From Candidatus Neptunochlamydia vexilliferae (GTDB lineage Bacteria; Chlamydiota; Chlamydiia; Chlamydiales; Simkaniaceae), in assembly GCF_015356785.1 (NCBI RefSeq), contig NZ_JAAEJV010000019.1:1-34803 (forward strand): a stretch of DNA of 34,803 bases, given 5' to 3'. The notes under the pieces are model-generated. The model did not search any database. It was not told the origin of the DNA and was given only the letters and a program-made list of their open reading frames with translations. The translations under genes and the position numbers were made by a program. Position 1 is the first letter of the stretch. The number at the start of each line of letters is the position of its first letter. Below, piece after piece: positions 5,844-13,535 of the stretch.

Positions 5844-8471
5844 TTATTCCGCGAGGCGTGGGAGGTAAGGAGCAATCATCGCCTTCCGAGAGTTCAGGCC
5901 GCCCGCGTTGTAGCGGAGAACGGCGATCGGAAGATCGGGTCCCCCCTTGGGAAAGTGGTGCTCGATCGGAAGGAAGCTCTCTTTAAAGATTTGGGAGAGC
6001 TCGCGCGCGTTATTCCCATAGAGGTCGAGCTCTAAGTGAAGCTTTTGAACAGCGGGCGATCCTTTAAAGCCGCTGAGGAAGAGCTTGAGTTTTTCTACAG
6101 CAAGCTCGGTATGGGGAATCCAAAACCACATCTCATCTTGATGGTCGTAGCTGATTTTTCCTCCCTTAAAAAGCTCTTCGGCACTGGCCACGGTTGAAGT
6201 GGCATGAAGGTGGAGCATAATCTCTCTGTTGTTAGCATAGATATTGAGCGCTTTCTCATACCACCGCTTTTGAAGCTCGGGAGCGACCTTCTTAAAGGTA
6301 GCATAGTTGCGGGCAAAGATCTTGGTTTGTCCCACCCGGTTGCAGTAATTGAGGATCTTCGTGTCGGTGAAGATATTGGAAGGCGCCCCTTTAAGACACT
6401 TCTCAAAGTTCTCGTCGACCCCTTGCTCTTTATGTTTATAAACCTTGCTATAGAGGGAATAAAAATCTTTGTTTTGAAGGAGACGCTCGGCCGCCTTTGC
6501 GGTAAAGGCTTCGTCTTCTTTGATGTCGTCGAAGTTAACGATCTCTACCTCTTTTTTCACGATGAGCGATTTAAGACGGTTGAGAAGGGAGGCCATACAC
6601 TCCACATCGATCCGGGAAACTTTTGTAAGCAGGTCGGTGTCATCTAAAATGGCGTAGATAAAGTGGAGATACTCGACCATTTCTCTTCGGGGAGAGACGT
6701 AGTGGGCTCCTTTGCTGCAGAGCACTTTTTTCTTCTGGAGAAGGCGCTGGTAAATCCGGATATTTTGGACGGTATCGAGCTTTTTCTCCATCTCTTTAAG
6801 CTGGGCATTGACCTCTTTTTCAGTCATCCCCCCCAGGCCATACTGGTCATTGATGGTAAAGGCCAGCTCGGCAACAATCGCGTTGGATGATTGCACATCG
6901 CTAATAACCGCTTTAGGAGGAGAGTCGGTTTGAAGGGCACTTTTGTGATGGTCAATGACGCTAATCACTTGGAGGTAGGAGGGAATTTTCATCTCTTCGC
7001 GGTTACAAAAGTCACGTAGGGAGACGGTTCCCAAAACATCTTGCTGAAGATCGGCGGCATGGACCACCCCGATGGGGATCTGCCGTCCTTCAAGATCGGT
7101 CTGGTTAACGGTCATGTAAGAGTAATTCCCAATCTTAGAGCGGATCTCTTCAAGGTCTGTCCGATGGGTGAGATATTGAGGTATAAAGCCAAAGACATCG
7201 GTCTTAATCCGGAAGGCAATGTCGAGGCGGTCGACATGTTTCCGCACACTTGTAAAGGCCTCGGAAAGCATTTTCACAAGGACTTCGAGCTGATTGAAGA
7301 TGAGGGGGCGGTTTTCAGTAAGGACGCCGGCACTATCGAAAAGCTCCGACTTCAAGAGCGATTTGAGCCACGCAATGATTTCGGTAAAGTTGACAATTCC
7401 CACTTTTTCAATGGAGCGGGCAAACTGTTCAAAGTCAGCTTCAATCCCCTTGCTCACTTGAAGGACTTTCACGAGATAGTCATTGACGAACTGGAGCTGG
7501 TGAGGGGGGAGCTCTTTGGCTGGAGCACACTCGCTGATCTTCATCTTGAGAAGCCCCTTGACCACTTTTGAAATGTGATCGACGGTGAGCCTTTCTTCCG
7601 AAAAGCAGGAGATGAGCTGAATGTGGAGGTTCGACTCGAACCACATGAGGCAGTTATTGAGTGATAGGATGACCTGTCTCACCCCTTCGACATCGATCGT
7701 TCGCCAATCTCCGAGGTAGTACCCCTCCTTGTCGATGAGAACAACGGCATTCCGTTGCCGCTCATGGTCAAAGCTTAGGATCGATGTTCCGGTCTGCTTC
7801 CGGATCATCCCTTGCTGGGTCATCAAATCGAGGCTGGTCAAGGTAAGCGAGAGACGGGGTTTGCCCAGGCAATCAAAAATCCCCTCTCCAAAAAGGTCAT
7901 TAAAGAGGAGCTTGACCTCGACTTGAGTGGTGGGAGGCCCTCCGGGAACGTTCCAAATATGGAGCCCTTTACTCACCCGCGCCGCAAAGGCATCGACCCA
8001 TCCCCAAAAAGAGGCAACGGTGGTGTCAAGGTCGGGAGAGTTGTGGGCGGTCACAAAGTGGGTGCCAGGGTAACTTTTTCCCATTCCGATCGGAAAGTAA
8101 AGCTGATAGGTGTCGCGGGGAACCCACTTTCCGACAACTTTGCCCCGAATCTTAAAGTTTTCTTCGGTACTCACATTGGAAAATTGGTTCAGCCAAAGCT
8201 CAAAAGAGGAAAAGGTATACTGCTGTAAAAGGTTTTCTTTTCGAACGCGGGAGATAAAATCGACCACTTCTTCGATTAAAAAAGCAGGCTCGGGCGCTTT
8301 TAAAATAAGATCTGCTAAGGCGCGGTTGATCCCGTCAGCCTTTGCATGCTCATTTTTTTCTTGAAATTCTTTCCCCTTAAAAGTGGAAAATAGGGACTCA
8401 ATCCCTTCAAATCGCTTGGATTCGAAAGGGTAGTCTCCTAAAAGCATATCTTTAGATGGTCTCTTACTCAT
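5844..8471 (-). CDS. Large DHH-type phosphoesterase-like protein
   Basis: This 875-residue protein carries scattered motifs of the DHH / family II pyrophosphatase superfamily. HNSPDLDT (residues 143-150) resembles the first metal-binding motif (H..PD.D). VIDHHKS (DHH at 507-509) is the signature motif, and ILDDTDLL (608-615) matches the 'lSDT' motif. GVVHAADL (468-475) may be another metal-site strand. About 350 mostly helical residues separate the first motif from DHH, far more than in ordinary family members, and about 260 residues follow the last motif. It has no signal peptide or membrane segment. Whether it hydrolyses pyrophosphate, polyphosphate or nucleotides cannot be told. It ends in PYLPRLAE. 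ATG 8471 lies 11 bases after the tRNA-Arg gene on the same strand, so they may share a transcript. Confidence 0.65.
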   Translation of the reverse strand: MSKRPSKDMLLGDYPFESKRFEGIESLFSTFKGKEFQEKNEHAKADGINRALADLILKAPEPAFLIEEVVDFISRVRKENLLQQYTFSSFELWLNQFSNVSTEENFKIRGKVVGKWVPRDTYQLYFPIGMGKSYPGTHFVTAHNSPDLDTTVASFWGWVDAFAARVSKGLHIWNVPGGPPTTQVEVKLLFNDLFGEGIFDCLGKPRLSLTLTSLDLMTQQGMIRKQTGTSILSFDHERQRNAVVLIDKEGYYLGDWRTIDVEGVRQVILSLNNCLMWFESNLHIQLISCFSEERLTVDHISKVVKGLLKMKISECAPAKELPPHQLQFVNDYLVKVLQVSKGIEADFEQFARSIEKVGIVNFTEIIAWLKSLLKSELFDSAGVLTENRPLIFNQLEVLVKMLSEAFTSVRKHVDRLDIAFRIKTDVFGFIPQYLTHRTDLEEIRSKIGNYSYMTVNQTDLEGRQIPIGVVHAADLQQDVLGTVSLRDFCNREEMKIPSYLQVISVIDHHKSALQTDSPPKAVISDVQSSNAIVAELAFTINDQYGLGGMTEKEVNAQLKEMEKKLDTVQNIRIYQRLLQKKKVLCSKGAHYVSPRREMVEYLHFIYAILDDTDLLTKVSRIDVECMASLLNRLKSLIVKKEVEIVNFDDIKEDEAFTAKAAERLLQNKDFYSLYSKVYKHKEQGVDENFEKCLKGAPSNIFTDTKILNYCNRVGQTKIFARNYATFKKVAPELQKRWYEKALNIYANNREIMLHLHATSTVASAEELFKGGKISYDHQDEMWFWIPHTELAVEKLKLFLSGFKGSPAVQKLHLELDLYGNNARELSQIFKESFLPIEHHFPKGGPDLPIAVLRYNAGGLNSRKAMIAPYLPRLAE

Positions 8472-8481
8472 ATCAATTAAA

Positions 8482-8555
8482 CGGACTGAGCAGGACTCGA
8501 ACCTGCGACCGTCCGCTTAGAAGGCGGATGCTCTATCCAGCTGAGCTATCAGTCC
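8482..8555 (-). tRNA. tRNA-Arg (anticodon TCT)
   Basis: Read on the minus strand, the acceptor stem GGACTGA/TCAGTCC pairs perfectly. D-arm, anticodon stem with loop CTTCTAA, variable loop and T-arm (GGTTCGAGTCC) are all present. The anticodon is TCT and reads AGA/AGG arginine codons. The 3' CCA is not encoded. It sits between the DHH gene and kdsA. Confidence 0.95.
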
Positions 8556-8622
8556 AATATTATTGATTTTACTCACAAGAAAAATGATTTTCAAGTATAT
8601 TTATGAGAAACAGGTGGATACT

Positions 8623-9435
8623 ATGTTAGATATTGAAATTGGAGGGGGTTCTCCCCTCACACTTATTTCGGGTCCGTGCGTGATCGAAAATGAAGCGCAT
8701 GCCCTAGAAACAGCGGCTGCATTAAAAGAACTTTGTGACAAGGCAGATGTAAAGCTGCTTTACAAGTCGAGCTACGATAAAGCGAACCGCTCCTCGATCG
8801 ACTCTTACCGGGGACCTGGACTTAAGGAAGGTCTGCGGATCCTTAAAAAGGTGCGGGATGAGCTCGGTCTTCCTGTTTTGACCGACATTCACCATCCCGA
8901 TGAAGCCGCTCCTGCTGCTGAGGTGTGCGCCGTCTTGCAAATCCCAGCGTTTCTTTGTCGGCAAACCGACCTTCTCGTTGCTGCAGGAAAGACGGGAGCT
9001 ACTGTGAATGTGAAAAAAGGGCAGTTTATGTCTCCTTGGGAGATGGAAAATGTGGTGGAAAAACTTCGCGCCACCGGCAACGAAAACATCATCCTCACCG
9101 ACCGAGGAACTTCGTTTGGATATAACAACCTCGTCTCTGACATGCGGGCAATCCCGATCATGAAGCAGTGGGGCTATCCGGTTTGCTTCGACGCTTCCCA
9201 CTCGGTCCAGCTGCCTGGGGGACGGGGAACCGTTTCTGGGGGGCAGCGAGAGTTTATCCCCACCCTGGCAAAGGCGGCCCTGGCCGCAGGCGCTGACCTT
9301 CTCTTCATCGAGTCTCATAATAGCCCGAGCGAAGCGATGAGCGATAAACATACGGTGATGCCTTATGAAGAACTTGCTGCTTTACTTGAAGAAGCAGCAC
9401 CTCTCTATAACCTGATGCAAAAGGTCCCCGTGTGA
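8623..9435 (+). CDS. kdsA: 3-deoxy-D-manno-octulosonate 8-phosphate synthase
   Basis: KdsA condenses phosphoenolpyruvate with arabinose 5-phosphate to give Kdo 8-phosphate for lipopolysaccharide. The 270-residue protein shows the family signatures LISGPCVIENE, YKSSYDKANRSS, FRGPG-type RGPGLKEGL, LTDIHHP, RQTDLLVAAG, NVKKGQFM and CFDASHSVQLPGG. ATG 8623 (MLDIEIGG) is preferred over an in-frame start 60 bases upstream. It gives the normal family length and follows a GGTGG ribosome binding site, and the longer start would lie close to the tRNA gene. The stop overlaps the next start by four bases, so kdsA, the LptC-like gene and lptB form a coupled operon for Kdo synthesis and LPS export. The same order is known in Chlamydia. 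Confidence 0.95.
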   Translation: MLDIEIGGGSPLTLISGPCVIENEAHALETAAALKELCDKADVKLLYKSSYDKANRSSIDSYRGPGLKEGLRILKKVRDELGLPVLTDIHHPDEAAPAAEVCAVLQIPAFLCRQTDLLVAAGKTGATVNVKKGQFMSPWEMENVVEKLRATGNENIILTDRGTSFGYNNLVSDMRAIPIMKQWGYPVCFDASHSVQLPGGRGTVSGGQREFIPTLAKAALAAGADLLFIESHNSPSEAMSDKHTVMPYEELAALLEEAAPLYNLMQKVPV

Positions 9436-10025
9436 TTAAGCGAACGACAATCTGCGCTTTTATCCTCCTTGCCCTCTTTACCGTTGGGGTCCTCTTTCGC
9501 GCTTTTTACTCTTCGAAAACAATCAATATCGAAGAGACATTAACCGAGGCCATTACCCTTCCCCAAGAAGAGGACAAGTATCCCCATGAGCAGAGGCGGG
9601 AAGGGGTCTCGAAAGATCTTTGGGTCAACGATCGAGATGGAGCCCGCCTCCACCACCACATCAAAAGTCCCCACTCCACCCTTATCGCCATTTCCCACGG
9701 GAACCGGATGGAACTTGTGGAGCAGATGACTGGGATGGAATGTTACTTTCAGGAAAAACTCGAGGAGGAGGGGTTTCAGCAGATCCGTTACCTCCAGTCA
9801 GAAGATGGAACCTATCACTACACCGGCCACTTTTTTGATGCTCCCGATGTTTTCCTCGCCCTTTACCGCCTCTCCGGAAAAAAACTTCCCGCTACCCTCT
9901 CTCCAAAAGATGCTTACCTCGAAGGAGTTGCCAACAAGGTGTCCCTCTCCTTTTCCGGGGGCTCCCCCTCTTTCCATGCCGACAAATTTAAAGCTGAGGT
10001 CCGCCCTCAAAAGAAGGATCCATGA
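9432..10025 (+). CDS. lptC: LptC-like lipopolysaccharide export protein
   Basis: This 197-residue protein has one N-terminal membrane anchor (residues 5-24, CAFILLALFTVGVLFRAFY) and a periplasmic domain rich in short strands. It is translationally coupled to kdsA (GTG start overlapping the stop) and to lptB (ATGA overlap). A bitopic anchor with a beta-jellyroll-like domain directly before lptB is the hallmark arrangement of LptC, which passes LPS from the LptBFG transporter to LptA. Primary sequence is poorly conserved in this family, so the call rests on topology and position. In Chlamydia the equivalent slot is held by the hypothetical CT654. Confidence 0.65.
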   Translation: MIKRTTICAFILLALFTVGVLFRAFYSSKTINIEETLTEAITLPQEEDKYPHEQRREGVSKDLWVNDRDGARLHHHIKSPHSTLIAISHGNRMELVEQMTGMECYFQEKLEEEGFQQIRYLQSEDGTYHYTGHFFDAPDVFLALYRLSGKKLPATLSPKDAYLEGVANKVSLSFSGGSPSFHADKFKAEVRPQKKDP

Positions 10026-10741
10026 CGCTTAAAGTTGAAAACCTTTGTAAATCCTACTCGGGTAAAAAGATTGTCAGCGGCCTTTCCTTCGAAGTGCCTC
10101 AAGGAAAGGTGGTCGGCCTCCTCGGTCCCAACGGCGCTGGAAAAACAACCGCCTTCTACATGGCAATCGGGCTGATTAAGCCTGACAGCGGCGCGGTCTT
10201 TTTCCAAGATAAAGAGGTGACCTACATGCCGGTCAACCTCCGCGCTAAAATGGGAATGAGCTACCTCGCCCAAGAGCCTTCGATTTTCCAAGGACTGACC
10301 GTTGAGCAAAATATCCTCTGCATTTTGGAAACCCTTCCTCTGTCCCGCGCTGAGAGAAAAGAGCGCCTCGAAGCACTTTTGGAAGAGCTCCACCTTGCCC
10401 CCCTTGCAAAGAAACGGGCAACGACCCTTTCCGGCGGGGAGCGGCGCCGCCTAGAAATCACCCGCGCCCTTGTCACGAAGCCCCAGCTTCTCCTTCTCGA
10501 TGAGCCCTTTGCCAATATCGATCCCCTCACCATCCATGATGTGAAGCAGATCATTGGCCACCTCACCGCCAAAAATATCGGCGTTCTCATTACCGACCAC
10601 AATGCGCGCGAAGTTTCTTCCATCGTCGACCATGCTTTCCTGATTCAGGGAGGACAGGTGACCCACTCGGGAACGATGGGTGACCTCCTTGCCTGTAAGG
10701 AAGCTCGTGGTTCCTACTTCGGCGAAGATTTTGAGCTTTAA
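10022..10741 (+). CDS. lptB: LPS export ABC transporter ATPase LptB
   Basis: This is the ATPase of the LptBFG complex that extracts lipopolysaccharide from the inner membrane. At 239 residues it has the normal length. Visible motifs are Walker A GPNGAGKTT, Q-loop MSYLAQEPSIF, ABC signature LSGGERRRLEITRAL, Walker B LLLLDEPFANIDP and H-loop ITDHNAR. The region following Walker A (GLIKPDSG) and the segment GVLITDHNAREV are typical of LptB. It is coupled by ATGA to the LptC-like gene. Its stop overlaps the stop of the convergent glycosyltransferase gene. Confidence 0.95.
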   Translation: MTLKVENLCKSYSGKKIVSGLSFEVPQGKVVGLLGPNGAGKTTAFYMAIGLIKPDSGAVFFQDKEVTYMPVNLRAKMGMSYLAQEPSIFQGLTVEQNILCILETLPLSRAERKERLEALLEELHLAPLAKKRATTLSGGERRRLEITRALVTKPQLLLLDEPFANIDPLTIHDVKQIIGHLTAKNIGVLITDHNAREVSSIVDHAFLIQGGQVTHSGTMGDLLACKEARGSYFGEDFEL

Positions 10742-11802
10742 ACAGTGACCGCCTGCTCTAGGAGTTCGTGAGCGGCGGTGATGATCGGGGCTGTGGGAAG
10801 ATTCAGCAAACAGTCGCTCTGGCCACTGCCGCCACAACCCGGTTGGTAGCAAGGACGACACGAAAGGGGAAGGGTGACAACCCGCGCATGAGGGTTTTGC
10901 CACGGACCCCAATTCTGATCGCAGGTCGGACCAAAGATCGCCACCACCTCTTTTTTAAAGACACTTGCAAGGTGCAAGGGAACCGAGTCAACGGTGATGA
11001 GAAGGCGACTTTTTTCAATGACTGCCCCGAGCTCTTTAAGAGAAAGTTGTCCCGAGAGATCGATCACCCCCGGCGCCTGGGAAGCAAGTTGGGCGTTCAT
11101 CTCCATTTCAGCGGGGTCAGAACTGGCGGTCAAGACCACTTGTTCTCCCCTCTCCTGAAGGTAGTGGATAACCGCTACAAGGGTTTCGATGGGGAGGGTC
11201 TTGAACATCCAGCGGGAAACGGGATGGATGTGGACATAATTTTCAGGAAGGAGCGCGGCAATTTTTTCGCGGGCGGCAGCGGGAATATGGAAGGTGAGCT
11301 CCCTTTCCTTTAGGGTTGGGAAAATGCCAAGAACGCGGAGGGCATCGAGCTGCTTTTCAACGGTGTGGCGGGGACGGGGGGTATGTTTAATCAGGTGGGT
11401 GTAACAATTGGCTTTCCCTCGCATTCCCCCTCCTTGGGGGTCAAACCCAATCGCATAGGGAGCGCGGGAGATTTTGGCAGCTACCGCTCCCCGGTCTCCT
11501 TCGGTTAGGTTGATCACTAGATCGTATCTCCCCTTTCGAATTTTTTTGAGGAGCTTGAGCTCTTCGCGGTATCGCTTGAAAAGAGGGAGTTTTTTCCATC
11601 CCTTGTTGTAAAGGATAAAGTTGGAAATGGCAGGGTGTCCCTCAAGCATCGGAAGGGTCTCGCTATAGATGTAGGCATCGATCTCTAGGTGGGGAAACCG
11701 CTTTTTGAGGAGAGAAAAAACGGGGGCACTCAGGAGAACATCTCCATGGTGACGGAGCTTAGCTACAAGGATACGGTTTATGCTTGAAAAGTCGATTTCC
11801 AA
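10738..11802 (-). CDS. Family 9 glycosyltransferase (heptosyltransferase-like)
   Basis: This 354-residue GT-B enzyme is of the ADP-heptose:LPS heptosyltransferase family. The N-terminal motif ILVAKLRHHGDVLLSAPVFSL is the family's donor/acceptor-domain start. The C-terminal donor-site motif is TVDSVPLHLASVFKKEVVAIFGPT, followed by WGPW and a Cys cluster (CRPCYQPGC). It most resembles the WaaQ/WaaC-type core enzymes. It meets lptB tail to tail next to the LPS operon, which supports an LPS core role. Chlamydia LPS has only Kdo, so a heptosyltransferase-like enzyme suggests a longer core, or another donor sugar, in this organism. Donor specificity is inference. Confidence 0.8.
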   Translation of the reverse strand: MEIDFSSINRILVAKLRHHGDVLLSAPVFSLLKKRFPHLEIDAYIYSETLPMLEGHPAISNFILYNKGWKKLPLFKRYREELKLLKKIRKGRYDLVINLTEGDRGAVAAKISRAPYAIGFDPQGGGMRGKANCYTHLIKHTPRPRHTVEKQLDALRVLGIFPTLKERELTFHIPAAAREKIAALLPENYVHIHPVSRWMFKTLPIETLVAVIHYLQERGEQVVLTASSDPAEMEMNAQLASQAPGVIDLSGQLSLKELGAVIEKSRLLITVDSVPLHLASVFKKEVVAIFGPTCDQNWGPWQNPHARVVTLPLSCRPCYQPGCGGSGQSDCLLNLPTAPIITAAHELLEQAVTV

Positions 11803-11829
11803 AGGCGCCTTTTTAGGTTCTGGTGGATT

Positions 11830-12630
11830 CTAATGATACCCCATTTGCTGATATTCAACAATCACCTGTGCCAGGCGACCAGTAACATTTTCTTTACGCC
11901 AGTTTTTATATGTGACTTGGTGCATAAGATCCAAATCATAAAGGATCCAAAGGCCATACTCAAAAATTACGGCAACCGCAGTGTGATAAACCGTTCGGAT
12001 CGTCCAAGAAAGGATCTTCAGCACTCCCCATTTCTGATCGGGATAAAGAGGGGCTCGCTGGTCGTAGACAGTCATAGCACTCCACGCTTCCATCTTACGG
12101 GCTCTTTTCTTCTCTAATGCCCGGAGCTCTCTTTTTCGCTTTTCCACCTCTGCAAACGCTTTTTTCCTTTCTTCTAGAGTTTCTTGCTCCTTGATGCGAG
12201 GCTCCATCTGACGAATAGCATTCCAAAGCTCAAAATATTTTTCAACAAATGCGTTCCAATCTTTGTCATCAATAATCTTTTTATATGCTTTAGCAAGAGG
12301 GTTCGAAGCAAATTCTTGAGCCCGCTCTTTCCAATCCAATCCTTGCAAACCCTTTTTCTGAGCGCCGGCATAACGGGTATCTGTAAGAATATTTCCCCTT
12401 GTAAAGGTGTGTGAAAGGATCGTTTGAAAGGGAAATGTAAAAGTTGAGAAAGTATAGGCTTTCCCTTCAAAAAACCGGGCCACATTCTCAGCGACCGATT
12501 CGTAGACAATTGTATCCATCTCAGATTGTTTTAAAGGGTGGCCACACACATCGATAATCACAACAGGATCATTGTTGTTAGGCACACCTATTCTGTCTAT
12601 AGGAGTCAAGAGGCTTGTAGCGTTAATCAT
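11830..12630 (-). CDS. Hypothetical coiled-coil protein with C-terminal membrane segment
   Basis: The 266-residue product is not recognised. The N-terminal third contains VVIIDVCGHPLKQSEMDTIV. Residues about 145-182 are strongly charged and helical (EERKKAFAEVEKRKRELR), probably a coiled coil. A hydrophobic segment near residues 212-235 (TVYHTAVAVIFEYGLWILYD) may span or dip into a membrane. ATG 12630 has a good GAGG ribosome binding site. The gene stands alone, divergent from ndk and convergent to nothing nearby. The architecture would suit a host-interaction or inclusion-membrane protein, but nothing in the sequence proves that. Confidence 0.6.
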   Translation of the reverse strand: MINATSLLTPIDRIGVPNNNDPVVIIDVCGHPLKQSEMDTIVYESVAENVARFFEGKAYTFSTFTFPFQTILSHTFTRGNILTDTRYAGAQKKGLQGLDWKERAQEFASNPLAKAYKKIIDDKDWNAFVEKYFELWNAIRQMEPRIKEQETLEERKKAFAEVEKRKRELRALEKKRARKMEAWSAMTVYDQRAPLYPDQKWGVLKILSWTIRTVYHTAVAVIFEYGLWILYDLDLMHQVTYKNWRKENVTGRLAQVIVEYQQMGYH

Positions 12631-12690
12631 AATTCTTCCTCAATGTATTTTCAAAAAGGGAGAATAAAGATTTTATTTTAACCCGTCAAG

Positions 12691-12720
12691 TTGTTTTTTT
12701 TATCCCCTTTGTGTTATGAT
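12691..12720 (+). promoter_or_regulatory. Promoter of ndk
   Basis: A -35-like TTGTTT (12691-12696) and -10 TATGAT (12715-12720) are separated by 18 bases, about 25 bases upstream of the ndk start. An AAGGAG ribosome binding site lies at 12732-12737. Confidence 0.55.
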
Positions 12721-12744
12721 CGATCCTACACAAGGAGAAAACAC

Positions 12745-13170
12745 ATGACTCAAGAACAAACACTTTCGATTATTAAACCTGACGCCGTTGGAAAAAACCA
12801 CATTGGAGAGATCCTTTCCCGCTTTGAAAAGGGTGGACTCAAGGTGATTGCGGCAAAAATGAAACACCTGACTCGAGAAGATGCAGAAGGATTTTATGCG
12901 ATCCACAAAGAGCGCCCCTTCTTTAAAGACCTTGTCGACTTTATGACTTCAGGCCCCGTCGTGATCTCTGTCCTTGAAGGAGAGGGAGCCGTTGCAAAGA
13001 ATCGGGAACTGATGGGAGCGACCAACCCACAGGAAGCCACCCCTGGAACGATCCGCGCCGACTTTGCCGACTCGATCGATGCCAATGCGGTTCATGGCTC
13101 CGATAGCGCTGAAAATGCGAAGATCGAGGTAGCCTTTTTCTTCACAGAAAACGAGCTGTTTTCACGCTAG
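12745..13170 (+). CDS. ndk: Nucleoside diphosphate kinase
   Basis: Ndk transfers the gamma phosphate between nucleoside tri- and diphosphates through a phosphohistidine. The 141-residue protein shows the N-terminal [41 protein letters not shown] and the active-site NAVHGSDS with the catalytic His. ATG 12745 is chosen because AAGGAG lies eight bases upstream and the length matches the family. An in-frame start 54 bases upstream would lie inside the promoter. The last bases and stop codon coincide with the left end of a MITE-like element, so the native downstream region has been displaced. Confidence 0.95.
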   Translation: MTQEQTLSIIKPDAVGKNHIGEILSRFEKGGLKVIAAKMKHLTREDAEGFYAIHKERPFFKDLVDFMTSGPVVISVLEGEGAVAKNRELMGATNPQEATPGTIRADFADSIDANAVHGSDSAENAKIEVAFFFTENELFSR

Positions 13171-13327
13171 GAGCTGGGCAAAAATAACTCATGCATTTCT
13201 GGTGCCATAGCGCTTTAGCTGCGCGGCGCAAATCCGCAGGAAGCTTATTAGCTTTCAAGGAGTTGCAACAAAGCAGATGAAGATGTTATGGTTGCAGAAA
13301 TGTATAAGTTATTTTTGCCCAGCTCCT
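13169..13327. mobile_element. MITE-like element with GAGCTGGGCAAAAATAA termini
   Basis: This 159-base element has terminal inverted repeats of about 32 bases: AGGAGCTGGGCAAAAATAAC at the left and its reverse complement at the right, followed by CTCATGCATTTCT versus CTTATACATTTCT. The interior has no gene. It abuts the ndk stop, and TAG occurs on both outer flanks (13168-13170 and 13328-13330), compatible with a short target duplication. The parental transposase is not in the window. Its ends differ from those of the 5621-5783 element, so it is a separate family. Confidence 0.7.
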
Positions 13328-13328
13328 T

Positions 13329-13535
13329 AGGTGTACGATCGACAACCACCCTCTCTCGGTCACCGCTGTCTACCCTGAAAAAATCGGTGTGAACTTAAGC
13401 TGGCAGATCGCCCTTTTAAAAAGTCGCGTGTATGAAAAACTCACGAGCGCTCAGGCTCGACCAACCAAGTCGTCAAACTTTTCAAGTTCCTCCTGCATGG
13501 TCATCGGAAAGTGTGATGCAAAAAGCTCAAAATAG
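13329..13535 (+). pseudogene. Possible orphan C-terminal gene fragment beyond the MITE
   Basis: Immediately right of the MITE a plus-strand frame without a start codon reads TIDNHPLSVTAVYPEKIGV, then [20 protein letters not shown], up to the pckA end and on to TAG 13533. The composition is strikingly protein-like for a 120-base spacer. It could be the 3' remnant of a gene cut by the MITE or by a larger deletion. The family is not recognised. The last 85 bases overlap pckA antisense, so the true end may be earlier. Confidence 0.25.

Noticed and set aside
7041-7571. Plus-strand frame of 176 codons opposite the DHH-type gene
   Set aside because: It is a shadow of the 875-residue minus-strand protein, whose metal-binding motifs are conserved.
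8563-8622. Longer kdsA start adding 20 residues
   Set aside because: It lies against the tRNA-Arg promoter region, has no ribosome binding site and adds residues absent from the family.
10768-11313. Plus-strand frame of 181 codons opposite the glycosyltransferase gene
   Set aside because: It is antisense shadow coding with no recognisable motifs. The minus-strand glycosyltransferase motifs are clear.
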